From: Rhynchonema sp. JSB1_4
Lineage: Eukaryota; Nematoda; Chromadorea; Monhysterida; Xyalidae
DNA length: 64,000 nt
NCBI GenBank assembly: GCA_030248065.1
Contig: JASAMV010002937.1
Coordinates: 19,153 to 83,152, forward strand
Direction: 5' to 3'
The position numbers and the translations under genes are program-made. Below the pieces are notes generated by a model. That model searched no databases and was not told the origin of the DNA. It saw only the letters and a program-made list of their open reading frames with translations. Within the stretch, counting starts at the first letter, position 1. Each line of letters starts with the position of its first letter. Positions 38,401 through 53,400 of the stretch are shown here, in pieces.

Positions 38401-41400
38401 AACGAAGCGGAGTTTCTGTCAAACTTGGCGATCACATTGGATCTCACTGTTTTTCGTGAAAGATACGTTACTCGGTTTTCTGATGAGACGCAAAACGGGT
38501 ACCTACCTGACGGACCTGCTGTTGGTCCCCCTTATGCTCAAAATTTTCGATCGAAAAAAGTTGCTCGATCACAATCACACAGACTGTCGAAAAAATGCAC
38601 ATGGATCGGTTTTAGCGTTGCATCATTTAAAAAAACAAACAAGAAAATCAGACAAAACCGAACAAAAAACGCACAGATAAACGCATCAATCACCAACCAA
38701 AGAATGGCACACACGGCGGGTCACATCGGCGCAACATGTCCTTGTACGGCCCGCCGTGCGCGTCGTGGAAAATCTCGTGAAATCGGGCGTAATGCGCCTG
38801 ACTCGACTTGTCGATGCTCTGCAACAATGGCATTTTTATTTATAGAATCACTTTAGCGTTTGTTGACACACACACACGCCGGAAACAAACGACTATGACC
38901 TGGCTACGGAAATGGGAATCAGGGTTGATACAAAAAAACTGTGGTGAATTAAATTTCTTTTGAAAAGTCAGGCATGCTGTTTTTTAATTAAAAAAACACG
39001 CTTCTTTCCTGAAAACTAAAGAGACTAATTCTTCCAAAAATGGCCGTTTTCAGGTATAAATTTTGATTTTTTTTCTATTTTGGACCAATTTTCCCAAAAT
39101 AGCATCTGTCGTTAAGGCAGAAAATGACAGGGCGCTATGTCACTCAGATTTCACAGAACACAATAGGTTCCGACATATTAAAACTAGTCAAATAAACTCA
39201 AAACGAGCACAATATACAGTCAATAATTATCCCATCAAATCCAACAATAACACATTCCACATCACAGTATGACACTATTAGTGAACCACCAACCAATTTG
39301 GTGCGTTTCAGCCTGTACACGGGCGCGCTGTTGAGCGCACAGAAGAACTCCATTTGCGCGTTGAAATTGTTGAGATCTTCGAAACCGCACATCACCTGCA
39401 ATTGATTGTATCATAATTTCTTTATTTTTTCAGCGGTGCCGAAATACAAATCAAGCAGCGAAGTCCTGATTACAACCGGACTTAATGCGAATGCTGGAAC
39501 ATTTCTCTCTTGAGAGGTTTTTCTGCATCTTAGCGTCGGTGCAAAACAAACCGTGTATACTTTTGAGTCACTAATTTGTCAAATAAGTTATGAAAATAAA
39601 CAACACAATACATAAATAAACCTCGATAATGCGTTCATAGAGCGCCACTCTCTCTTCGAAATATTCAGCGGAGACAACCAGTTGCTGCAGCCAATACGAT
39701 AGCTGAAATCAGAATTCGATCAAAATAGAGCCTAGCGAATTGAGTTTACCGCCTTTGTGACACATCTAGATCAAAGATTTCTATTTCAAGGTGCAATTTG
39801 CACCTAGATATCCAATTTTTAGGCACATACTGACAGATTGTGGACACTTTTGTGCAAACAGCGAATATGCCACGGGCAATTTGCAAACTATTTCCTAATC
39901 CTTAGTAATGCTCTGAATAGTAAAAAGTTCTATTCATATCTTGCAGTAATATTTCAAAATTCCATTGTACCGTCACACCAACTAATAGTTTCACACACAG
40001 AAATGGCGGGTAACGCAAGATCCAAAAAAGTAAACCGCAAGTATTTGCCCATTAATAAATGACCGTTCGTGTGTTGTTTGCACAAGCAAAACAAGCCACA
40101 ACCATACTGGCGAACGAAAAAATTTTTTTATTCAGAAAAAAATCTGAAAAATTGGTGTAAAAATTCCTACCATGGGGTTCCACACTGGCGCGGCGTGCCT
40201 GCCCGCGAATATTCAGGTAAAAACAATTCTTCTTCAAGGCCCGAATACAATTACATTAATTTTTCAAGTGCGCTCTTTATTGTTTTTTTTAATGCTCATC
40301 TTCCCAAAAATTGCAATGCAAAACCGATTTTTTTCGTCTTCTAAGCCTTCGGTTTGGGTCAGTTTTGGCCTTCAGGTCGAAATTGTTTTTCTTGTGACCC
40401 GACGTCTGCGTCATGTGCACATATTTTGCACGCAAACAGCCTAGTTTTTCGCCCCCAATCAGCTTTACTGAAAAAGTATTGCGAAAACAAAAACAGGCTT
40501 TTCAACGAGAAATCAATAACGATACTTTACGCCCGGTGCGGCCAACGCACAGCACAACACTCACGTTATTCGAATGGTTGATTAGCTTCATCAACTGCGG
40601 CGACTTCCTGTCCTTGTCAGCTTTGGTCCAGGCGGCATCCACGAGCTCGATGGGCCGCACCTGCACAAGAATATCGAAAACATGTCAGTCAGGGGTACGC
40701 TGGCTCCTGTGATAATACTGTGAACTCTGAACCGCCACACCAAACGTATGCTCCCGGAAGGACTCGAACCTCCGACCTCCCAGCCACCAGGCCTGGATAG
40801 CCAGTTGCTCTACCAACTGAGCTACGGGAACGCGGTCTGGCTGCGGTTCAGAATCACTCATAAACCCAACGCACGCACGCTCAATACACAGTGCACCGCA
40901 GCACACACACATAATACCGGTCCGTCCGTTATACGCCTCGACGCGTATGGGTGTGTGTCTATTCGCCAGACCACAATACGGCCATGAGGTGCACTCGCAC
41001 TGACGGTCACCTGGTCCACCTACATATCGGTGTAAATGGCTCGAAACGAGCACCCAAACAGATGCTGCACAGTTCACGTGTCTTTAGTTGCGCATGCTGC
41101 GATTTGTTTGTTGTCCCTTTTTGCAAGAGAAGAGGAATAAACGAAGCACTGGGCTATACGTATAGTAACACTACGCTAACACGAGCCCGATTTCGGAGGT
41201 GCTAGATTGGTGAAACGTTCATACGTGGCTACTGATGTGGGAAAGGTCACACGTTGTGGAATACAACGTGGTGCATGAGGATTTCTCTTTCTTTTGGTTT
41301 TGCTAGTGCACCAACTCCGAAATTGGGCTCGTGTTGGCGTAGTTTGCCTTTACATGCTATAGTAAATTTCTAATTTCGTTGGCTCATGCATTTTTACAGA

Positions 41401-44400
41401 CGCAGGACCGCGAACCGAATGTTTCAGTCACACAAGCTGTGTGTGTCAGTTACGTGGCTTGTTGACTGTGTGTTGAGCTTGTTGCCTGCTTCGACTTCGA
41501 ACGGGAGTTTTCCTGCGTCTGTAAAAATACATGAGGCAACGAAATTAGAAACTTACTATACTACAGCGAAATATTTTCAACCAGGCCGTCGAATGTTTCG
41601 TCAAATTGGTATAGAAGCCCCTCGCTTTACAAGCCAGTGATTGGGGTATTGCCTCAGCTCACAATAAAATTCAAAATCCATTGGCCATGATATTGGTCGC
41701 ACAATGACTATATGAGAATCCATCCCCTTAATTTTCCTGCATTGCAAAGGCGGATATTTGGCATTTTTTTCAAATTGGACCAGAAGACAGAAGACCAGAA
41801 GACCAGTTTTGACAAGAACTTTGCATGCTTATCAGTGAGAAGAATGAGAAACACACGTGTGCAGAAATTTCACCCTTACGCAACCGAAATGGTTCGGGCT
41901 CGGGTTACTGTAGCCACGTGTTACATGCTTTATGTGTGAAATCGATTATAGCACACACACACACGTTGGTCACTCCCGATAAATAAAGCGGGAAAAGAAA
42001 GAGAAAATAACTCCTTGTCAAAACCTGATTCAATTTGAAAAAATCGCCAGAAACCCTCCTTGCCGATGTAGGAAAAATATGGGGATGGATTCTCATATAG
42101 TCATTGTGCGACCAATATCAACTTTTATCGAAAGCGGACATCCTTTTAATGGTAATTCTTTTAACAGCGCGACAACAAAAAATATTGTTCATCACGCTGC
42201 AGGGGAACGACGTTTGCGCTGGTCGAAATTAGTGGCCACAAAAAACCCACCATAAAATACGAACCAAACCGGAATCGTTAAAATCTGTTTCCATCCGGGG
42301 GATAAAATTGACTATTGATACGACACACTTTCTAACCGACAATAGAATGGTTCGTCATACTGATAGTGGGACATTTATTTTGTGAAAAGGCAATTCTTTC
42401 GCGAATTCCAAACTAACAAACAAAGAAACAAAGCAACTCACAGCACGATACAGCTCGGATTCAATTAGCGTAATTTGCCTCGCAATTTCGGTCGGATGCA
42501 ACGTGAAGAAACTGTATCGTTCAACGTCCAATCGCTCGATCACAGGGTTCCAGAGCAACTGAAACATCAAAAACTGGACAATTTGATTGCAGCAGTGTGC
42601 ACCACCTTGCCTTCTCCTCATGATGAAACCATCCTGAAAGTGAATACGTATTTTCAGTTTCAGTAATATTTTGGTCCCGGTGTCAACAACATAGTTTGAC
42701 CGAAAATGGGTACCATTCGGTCAGTCACAATCAAGAGCGACAAATCAACAGCGAAAATACGTACACCGTTGGCGCAAACCTCGCGCACGTATTTCAGTCA
42801 CTTTTAAAGGCTCGGTGCAGTCAAAAACTTCCTCACCTTAGATACTCCTGACGGTTAGTTGCAATATTCGAGAAAAATATATATGCGAAAAAGTTTTTTT
42901 AAAAACAACGTTTTTCCGATACTTTCCAGACCAAAAGTTGGTGGCCAGGTCGAATGGGGCACAATGGGCAAATTTTGTGATCCAAAATTGTTTCATGAGG
43001 AAACCTGATGCTGGACAGACAAAACGAACAAAAAGTGGTGTTTTTGCACGATGTGACAAACTGACCTCGCGACTTTCCAACTTTCATTGCCAAAATGTAG
43101 AACTATTCCAAAAACTTCAGATATTATTCCCGTGAACGGAAAAAATTCGGTTCGTTATTTTAGCCTCTAAAACGTTTTTTCCGCTTTTTCTTTAAGGAAA
43201 AAAAAAACAGTTTTTTTGGTCTGCAACTACATGCGCGTGGCAGAACAATACAAATGCGAATCACCATAGTTTGACCCCATTAAAAAACAGCACGAAAAGT
43301 GTACACTCGCCGGCGGAAATTCATCCTCATGTTGCGCGATGAACAAACGTTTTCGACTTTCCATTTGTTGTTGAACGTCGCTGGCTTGTGACGCTGAGCT
43401 GAAGCAAAAAAACCGTGCATTGATAAGTATTGTTGTGTCTAGTTTTTCTTGAAACATTTTCGTGCATGAGTTTCGATGATTTGATGTTAGTCTGCCTGCA
43501 CAAGTGCTGCCTCGTCTAAACACAGCCAACAAAACATTTTGCCACATTTCAGCTGAAAGCTGCAATTGACTAACTGGAAGCCAAACAACGAAACTAGCTT
43601 GAGAAGAGTCAAAATTCGTAGCTGGGTTGGGTATATTTGTCACAACTGCAGGCTAAACAAACCCGCATGCACACAATATCCGCCGATTTAACTTAAAACT
43701 TACAAGATTCAAATTAACTTAACGAAGACAAATCATCAGATTTTGTCCACGAAAAGATTCCAAGAGACAAAAAAACCCAACCGACACCCACCGTTCCATA
43801 TTGGCCAGAATGGCATTTGTCCATTTCTTCAGCATTTTCCAATTGATCGACTGCAGAAACTCTCGCATTTTCGCTCGCAGCTGTTCGTCGGACTCAAAAT
43901 CGTACCAATGCCGACCGACCCAGTGTTGCATCACGTTCAGTACGCTGTAAACATTATTATTGCTGTTGAACATGCGCCTGCTCGTGTATGTGATTATTAT
44001 TGCCTTAATTCGTAGTTTATTCGGTTCGATAATAATATTTCAGGCCACCTTTTGAGCTGCACTGATCAAGTGGGAACGTGCCAAATCGGAAACAAAATCG
44101 GCATGTACAAATACGAAACATTACGAAATCGCAGGCTGCTTATGTTTCACCAACACTACGTATAACGTTGGTAAACCGTCGCTGATGCTGCCCAGTTTAT
44201 CAAAAACATACAAAAAAACGATAAAATCCACAAAATGTGACAAATGTGGCCGATTGGATGAAAGAAACATGACGACACCTCCTGAACGAACGGTGACTGG
44301 AAAATGTAATCCGGACGCTGTTTCCGTTGCTTACTCAGGTTTGTGAGGCAGCGTCACAAAACAGCCACCCTGTCCGCTGTTCCACGTCCACCCGTTTCAC

Positions 44401-47400
44401 ACCCAAAGGCATAGATTTTTTTAGACAGACACTTCTTAGATTTCCGACTAAAATTTTTTAGTTGCGCCTTGCCTGGAATTTCAACATTTTAAACTAAAGT
44501 GCCCAAAATTACGTAAAATCTGTCAATTTGCACCTGAAGTTCCCCCAACTGGGTGCAAATTGCACATAGAAAAATTTGATAAAAATAACGAGCCCTGCTA
44601 AAAGAACACCAATCTATCAGCAGCTGTAGCAAAGCAAGAGTACAGGGTGTCTCAAAAGTACCATATCACTTTTGGAGAGGAGAAAAAAGACCCAGCCCAC
44701 CCAGAAGGGGGAAGGGAGGAGAAGGGGAAAGACCCCAAGCCGGAAGCGAGCAAAGGACCCCCCCTCACAAATTGATGAACGACAGTGGCGTAGGAGAGAG
44801 GACCTTAGCCGTTTGAACGATTCGGGGTATTATACGGAAAGACGCCCATTTTTGTATGTACCGCCTGTCCACTTTGACTGACCATTGCACAAAGGCTTAT
44901 TGTTACATAGCATCTTGAGCATATTGGTCAAATTCTGGCTCGAAAACATAGAAAAAATGTTGTTTTCAGCAAAATTATTTTTTTCAAAAAAGCAACCGTA
45001 ACAAACACCCTCCCACTCCAACCGTACCGTATCTGCACGGGCGTGACGTACTCCTTCCTGAACCTCTGCAACCGCTGCTCAACATCAGGGGGCACTTCAT
45101 GCACATCAATCAGATTGTCGCTGAATATTGAAACGCCGTCGCTGTTTAGCAGACGGGGGGACCACGCAGCCGTGCTCACACACTGCAATAATGCCAGAAA
45201 TGCTTGGAATAATGGTTTTATCGCCAAATCAACCCGTCAAACAAAGTCGTCGAACACACGAGCCCCAAATGAGCGCGAAAACTAATACATGCGTTCGGCG
45301 ACTTTGTTTGACGAGATGATTTGACCACATTACTATAAGCCGAACAAGAAGGCCTATTCTAATGTAGACCACGCATGTACGCATATCTCGTGCTGCGCGT
45401 CTGTTGTGTTATATAATAATAGTGGTTTTGTAATGAAATTCAAAATACTTTTTTGGAATTCCTAATGGGCTTTTATGTTGCTTGTGCAAATATTTGTATT
45501 TCGAATCTTTTTCTGGGGATTGTTCAATGATAAGGAAAGGACTCAATTCAACAGTGCTTCACACACAACGAGATGGAATACAAACAAAGACCGTGAAACA
45601 TTTCATGCCCAGGAAATATTGCTTGCAAACATTCTAAACGTGTGCATAGTTCGCCGTTATTCGGCCATTGGTTTCATCCCCTCAGCTCCGTATCGCGAAA
45701 TTAACAGAACAAAAAACGTGAGCTCTAATCTAAAAAAATCTGATAAACAGAAGAAAAAGAGCAAATCAGACCTGTAATTCAGCTGGCAGTGGAATATCGA
45801 ATCGTTCGATCAACAATTTGAGTAATTCTGAAGGCGAACAGAATGAGCGATAGTAGGTGAGGAAGGAGTTCATGAACTTCATGTCCGGGTAGCTGAAAAT
45901 GATGTTGCAAGTTTACTTAGTTCCTTGCAGCGAACCCGTCAACCCCCACGAGACCTTGATTGTGAATATTTCTCTAAGTGATATTTTCAACTTGGTCCCC
46001 CAATCTGCGGTCAACAATACTGCCAAATACTTCGTGTTCATTACAGTGACCGAAAATTGAGAGCTCAGATCACATCACTACATCGAGAATTGACTGTGTC
46101 ATTATTGTGGATAATTTTGGCAAATTTTTAACCGAAACCTTTCAAAGATGACCAAACGTCTCTGCGAGCGCACTAACAGTAGCAAATGTTTCACCAACAG
46201 CCCAAATGTAACTGTGCTTACGTGCTCGTCAGATAATACACTAGCGCCGCTGCGATCGCGAGAAACGCACAGGAAATGTTTCACGCCTTGCATAAGACTC
46301 TTAGTTAGTTGATCACAGTAATCTCCAAAAAAAATTCCACCGTGAAGACAGAAAAACCAAACCAATCAGAACCAAAATCAATGGCCGTATGTTAGATCTT
46401 TCCAAGTTTGGTTCCTCCACCCAAGCGCCCACGATCCTTGGGCGTGGGAGATAGGAGCAAGCGGCAAGGGTCAGGGTTAGGTGCTGGTTGTGGTTGTGCA
46501 GTCACTTTGTTAAAGGGCTCGGGACACAACCGAAGGAAGGACAGCAGAGCACAGTGTTATACATCGCTGGAAAGCACTGTGGCAGCACATATCACGCACA
46601 GATGTTCAGCTCCTTAGAGATTCGCTATCTCTTAGTAGAGGGACTTTTCGTTCCAGAGAAAAGTAAATTTTCTCACAACTTGAAACGACCGGTGCAGAAA
46701 CCCCAAATGAGTTGAAGGTCGAGTAACACGTGGATGGGATTACAACAGCTACTGGATAATTTATCATGACAACTTCAGTCGCTCAAACCATTGTTTCCCT
46801 CGGTGAGGGTGCGAAACATTCCAAAAATCGGCCATATTTTTCGAGGACACAAGTTTGTCCCTAAATTTTGAGGCCGTGCTTTGCGTTGCAGAAATGAAAA
46901 TACAACAGAAATACATAGCATTGTCGAAAGTACCAGAAAATAAGGTTTTTAAATTTGGAAACACTTTGATTGCGGCGTGACGGGCAAAAAAAAGACCTAA
47001 AAATTGCCCCTAAACTGCATAGTTGCATTAATTGATGGAAATGTGATGTAAATAAGCCACGCATTGCATCGCATTGGAAACGAGAAAGTCAGATAAACGC
47101 ACAGTCCAACAATCTAGACAAGTTTCAAAACTTCAAACTCCATGGTCCGGCTGCTGCAGCCATGCCAGCCTGAATAAGATATTTGGCTATAAGTCGTTAC
47201 TGTTAAAGATTATTGGACATTTAATAGCTTCAAACGATGTAGCTTCAACGTAGCTATCGAACGATATATAACATGCCCATACTATCTCTTACTGTGGGCA
47301 AGAAACGGTCAAAATTCCGAAATCGCACATGGTGACGTGACGGTTCATTCCAGAATCGTCAAAAAAGCAATTTTTTAGCCTCTGCCCTTAAGCGTAAGAG

Positions 47401-50400
47401 TTTATTGGGGCTTGTTATATATCGTTCGAAAGCTAATCCCGAGATACATTGTTTGGTGCTGTCACATTTACAATAGCTGTTAACAATAAGCATTTATAGC
47501 TGAATATCATATTCAGATTAGTATGGCTACCCAGAGAGATCTGTAGACCTTAGGGTCTTCGGACCTTAATAGGTTGTTAAACCAGACGTATCTCTCAATT
47601 TTTTGTTTCGAATCCGATGCAATCTGTGGCCTTTATGTGTCACAATTCTGGCGATGAACATAACCACCTAATTTAGGGGCAATTTAATGGATTTTTAGGC
47701 CTGTCACGGAGCTAGCCATGAGCTAAAAAATTTAAAAACCTTATTTTCTGGTACTTTCGACCATGCTCTATTTCCCCATTGCGTTCTTATTTTCGTAGCA
47801 CGAAGCGTGACCTCAAAATTTAGGGACAAACTTGTGTTATCGAAAAATAAGGCCGATTTTTGGAACGTTTCGCACCCTCACCGTATGAAGAAATGGTTTG
47901 AGCAACTGAAGTTGTGTTGATAAGTTATTCCGAAGCTGTTGTAATCCTATCCACGTGTTACTTGACCTTCAATGCATTTGGGGTTTCTGCACCGGTCGTT
48001 CCAATTTGTGCAAAAATTCAGTTTTTTCTGGAACGAAAAGTCCCTCTACCAAGAGATAGCGAATCTCCAAGGAGCTTAAAATTTGTGCGTGACGTAGGCT
48101 GTCGGAATGCTTTCCAACGATATGTAACAATATGTCCTGCTATCCTTCCTTCGGTTATGTCCCGAGCCCTTTAAAGGACATAGGCTCAGGCCTATACTTC
48201 GTTCGTGAACTCCGCCTAGCTGACCGACAACGTTGCAGTTTTGCACAAGAAGTCGCGGAGAACTGCCTAATACAACTGTTGTTAAAGGGCTCGGGACACA
48301 ACCGAAGGAAGGGCAGCAGAGCGCAGTGTCATACATCGTTGGAAAGCACTGTGACAGCATATGTCACGCACAAATGTTAAGCTCCTTAGAGATTCGCTAT
48401 CTCTTGGTAGAGCGACTTTTCGTTCCAGAAAAAAGTGAATTTTTTCACAACTTGAAACGACCGGTGCAGAAACCAGAAATGAGTTGAAAGTCAAGTAACA
48501 CGTGGATAGGATTACAACAGCTTCTGGATAACTTATCATGAGAACTTCAGTCGCTCGAAGCATTGCTTCACTTGGTAAGGGTGCGAAACGTTCCAAAAAT
48601 CGGCCACATTTTTCGATAGGACAAGTTTGTACCTAAATTTTGAGGCCGCGTTTGGCGTTGCAGAAACAAAAATTCAATAGAAGAACAGAGCGATATCAAA
48701 AGTACCAGAAAATAAGGTTTTTAAATTTTGATACCCTAAGACTGCGGCGTGACAGGCCGAAAAAGACCTAAAAATTGCCCCTAAACTGCATAGTTGCATT
48801 TATTGACGGAACTGTGATGTAAATAAGCCACGTATTGCATTGCATTGGAAACGAGAAAGTCAGATAAACGCATAGTCCAACAATCTAGACGAGTTTCAAG
48901 ACTTCAAACTCCATGGTCCGGCTGCTGCAGCCATGCCAGCCTAAATAAGATATTTGGCTATAAGTCGTTACGGTTAAAGATTATTGCACATTTGGTAGCA
49001 TCACACGATGTAGCTTCAGCGTAGCTATCGAACGATATATAACATGCCCATACTATCTCTTACTATGGACAAGAAACGGTCAAAATTCCGAAATCGCGCA
49101 CGGTGACGTGACGGTTCATTCCAGAATCGCCAAAAAAGCAATTTTTTAACCTCTGCCCCTAAGCGTAAGGATTTGTTGGGGCTTGTTATATATCATTCGA
49201 AAGCTAATCCCAAGATACATTGTTTGGAGCTGTCACATTTACAATAGCTGTTAACAATAAGCATTTATAGCTGAATATCATATTCAGGTTAGTATAGCTG
49301 CCCCGAGAGATCTGTAGACCTTGGTGTCTTCGGACCTTGATAGGTTGTTAAACCAGACGTTTCTCTCATTTTTTTGTTTCGAGTCCGATACAATCTGTGG
49401 CCTTTATGTGTCATAATTCTGGCCATGAATGTAACCACCTAATTTAGCGGCAATTTAATGGATTTTTAGGCCTGTCACGGTGCTGGCCATGAGTTAAAAA
49501 ATTTAAAAACCTTATTTTCTGGTGCTTTCGACGATGCTCTATTTCCCCATTGCATTTTTATTTCCGCAGCGCTGAGCGTGACCTCAAAATTTAGGGACAA
49601 ACTTGTGTTATCGAAAAATAAGGCCGATTTTTGGAACGTTTCGCACCCTCACCGTGTGAAGCAATGGTTTGAGCGACTGAAGTTATGATCGTAAGTTATT
49701 CCGAAGCTGTTGTAATCCTATCCACGTGTTACTTGACCTTTAACTCATTTGGGGTTTCTGCACCGGTCGTTCCAATTTGTGCAAAAATTCTGTTTTTTCT
49801 GGAACGAAAAGTCACTCTACCAAGAGATAGCGAATCTCCAAGGAGCTTAAAATTTGTGCGTGACATAGGCTGTCGGAATGCTTTCCAACGGTATGTAACA
49901 ATATGTCCTGCTACCCTTCCTTCGGTTATGTCCCGAGCCCTTTAAGGGCGCTGCCTGTGTGATCGGCTCCATGTCTGCTGTGAGATGTGTGCGCTGACGA
50001 CAACAAACATTCGGCTCAGTGGTGTCGTTAGGGGGGGTTGGGGGGGGGTTACCCCCTGGTATGGGGTATGGGAAATCGGCCGGGGGTATGGGGTATGGGA
50101 AATTTCTCACTTTTGGAACAAGCACCCCTAAGAAATGACTTTTTGACCCCGAGAAGTACCAAAATTGGCCATTTTTCATCCAAAAATGTCAAAAATCGCT
50201 TGCTGCCGCAAGAAAACTCCGTTTTAAGCACTTTTTAGACCAATTTTGGCACTTTTAGAAGATTTTTGGGGTCATTTTTTTCAAAACCCCCACCCTCGGG
50301 TATGGGAAATTTTCGAGTTTTTGGAGAAACCCCCCTGGTATGGGAAATGTTTTATTTTTGGGGGTATGTATGGGAAATTTCCCGAAAATTGGGCTGGGTA

Positions 50401-53400
50401 TGGGAAAATTTCGATTTCTCAACGCCACCACTTTTTCGACTGCTGCGTTTGAACGAGACAGGAACAGCCGCGTTGTTGACAACAACAGTATAAGTCACCC
50501 ACAACTTGGAAAGGACAGGATCTAGTGGTGTAGATTCACGTTATAACAACCAGGCATCGCGCACTACCGGGTGTCGGCACCAAATGCGTGTCGGGTTCTG
50601 AGACCTTCAGATTTCCTGCTGGATTTCGGGTGTCGCCCCGCCCCCTCCCCCGGATCCCAACATCCAATCTCAACCCCCCCCCCCCCCACCCAACTCCAGT
50701 ACTAACGTGTGATAGGTCAATCGTTCAATCAACTTTACGATCGATGCCGCCTTCACCACCGGTGTGCCGCTTTGCGATGTGTAGTCCTCGAACACAATGT
50801 TGTCGTCGGTGTCGGGCTCGCAGAAACTGAATGAAACATTAGCACGGTTTCGGTTGATAAGTTGTTGTTGTGTTTCACGTGCACTGGTGTCTTGTAGACG
50901 GGCTGGCTGTTTTGCATTGCACAAGAACATGATAGATTTGCTTTCGTCGTTCTGACAAACTGCAGTCTGGCATTAAAAGTTAATTTTGGGCAGCTCCCCG
51001 ACTTTGGCATGTTTTCACAAGCGATTTTATATCGCAATTTTTTTCGAAACAATGCACCGGTGAAAAATCTTGTGAGCCAGCATGCCTAACCATGTCAAGT
51101 CCCAAAGTCCGAAACCGATCTTATGCAACCGGTTTGACGTTTCCAAAGACACAACATGCTTCAACAACGAATGCAGAATAAACAACGAGTGTTACAATAC
51201 CATTACAATTTCACGGTTCCATATTCATCTTCGGACAGAAAAAATCAACACAAATTTTCAAATCAGTAACAAAAACTTTCCACGCAACGCACCGATATTG
51301 CATGGGTGACGGCAACACCAGAGGCACTCGGCGAGCCTCGTCATTCTGATATGAATCCAGCATTCGGTCGAGAATACTAAAAGAATTGAAAAAAACGAAT
51401 TATTTTCTTGAAAAACTGAAAAAAAAACAGATTGATAACGTACGATACAATTTAGTCTGTTTTCTTTAAAAAGTGAAAAAAGATTTGGGACCCCGGTCAC
51501 CGGGCATTTCCGTCCACTATCACCGACACTATCCACTGCATATACTACAATGGTAATTGGCAGATAGGTGACCAAAATATCGACAATGGTATTCACAACA
51601 AAGAGAGTAACACACCGATTTAATTAAATAAAATGATTTGTGAAAGACATAAAATCTGAAGAGCACCAACGTTTTCGTCTGCAGATGCACCAACGCCGCC
51701 AGCCACATATGTTTGTCCTCGGTCGATTTTGCGAATAAAACGATGATACCTTGCGTTGGCTCGTGCACTTGGAAGGAATAATCTGCAATGGAAAAAGGAG
51801 AGGATCAGTTTGTTGACTCCGTGAATTAAAATGTTGAATTGACGGAATGTTCAAGAATATAAACGAGCAAAAATATAAAGTTTCGATTGGTCCGCCAGAA
51901 CTGATGGCAAACACCATTGATCCGAAACTCGTCTGAATCAATGCAGAAGCGGCCAAAAAGTTTCGACTCCGAGTTTTTACTCAAAAAGCGCATAAAACGG
52001 CGTTTGTTTCAAGACGCTATGGTTTGGGCAATATTTATCCCTGTCATGAATTAGCGCGAGAAATCTATGCACGTCATTGTGACTGAGTCGACGATGTGTG
52101 TTGACCACACATGAGACCACGAAGTGGCACAAACAGCAGCCCACCCTTACCGATCGAGTCGCCCGAATCCACGACGACCAATTTCCGCAGCACCAACTTC
52201 TCCTTCAGTCTATATACGTTGCGTGAAACGTCACCGTCGCTCACACGTTTGCTGCCTGACGCCTTGCACAACACCAACAGATTGTCGAATAAATACGCGC
52301 GCCGTTGCGTGATGAATTTAGAGGTGGAACGCAAACTGTCTGAAAAGGGACGGATTTTGTTTCGGCGATTTCTGAAGGTGAAAATAAAGAAAAAAAACCG
52401 CAGCTGCCTGGAAATTTTTTTTGCATGTTTTTTCGTAGATTTTTCGCTGAATTCAAAAAAATATTTTCATGAGCCAGACTTTTGTCGAAGGCGCGAGGTG
52501 TAAAAGTGCCTTGTTTTGATCACTTTGGTTGTTATGAGTGTAAAAAACACCCTAATACACCATGACACTGGCTGCACTAACGTTAACATGGGCCGAAAAT
52601 ATTTATTTTAGGTTCCCCTGTCCTATACGGAACGGTTTTTTATGTTTTTTTCGGTATTTTTTCTCGGAAATTTAAAAAAAAGATTTAAAAAACCCGGTTT
52701 TTAAGCAAGTATACCCCAAACCTATACCCCACAACATCACTGGTGGTGAACACTCTTTTTGTGACGTTAAACACGGACTTCGTCGTTTTCTTACCCCATG
52801 TATGCCAGCTGGATGCAAGCTTCTGCCCAAATTCTGTATTTTCACAATGTAATTGCCATTGGGAAGTGGCTTTCCACATTTAAGCGAAATTTACAACAAA
52901 CAAATAACACGAATACATTGGACTAACCAGTTGGTGGTATTTTGCCATTGTGATCACGTAACTTCTGCAGATCGCCCTCTGAAATTTATGACAACAAATA
53001 ATAACGAAAGTTTTTCAATGATTTTTCTGCACATTGTGTCTGGGTTTGTGTTGGTTTTCTTGATCAAGCACACGAACAGACTGCAGATCGCAGATTTGAC
53101 CACAATATTTGCGCAAACATAGGGTTACGAAACGGTGTAAAGGTCAGTTGGGTGTAAAGGTCGGTGGAAAGCTCGGTGTGAGAAAGTTCAGTGTAAGCTC
53201 GGCGTAAGCTTGAAACATTGCACGCTGAGCAAGCAGCAGACGCGCGTTTCTAAACGAAAGGTCAACTTTTATGGTTTGCTGTGCAAGCGTAAAGCGTTTG
53301 CTTGCAATCTGGTTCATTTAAGCTGGTTGCACAAGCGTTTCTAAACGATATTTATGAATTTCGTAACCTTTTATGGAGCCGTTTTGATTTCGTGCTGCGA

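Noticed and set aside
46408..49945. Four ~70-110 codon frames with shared peptides
   Set aside because: They are translations of the inverted arms of the two TTAA elements, mirrored on both strands, not genes.
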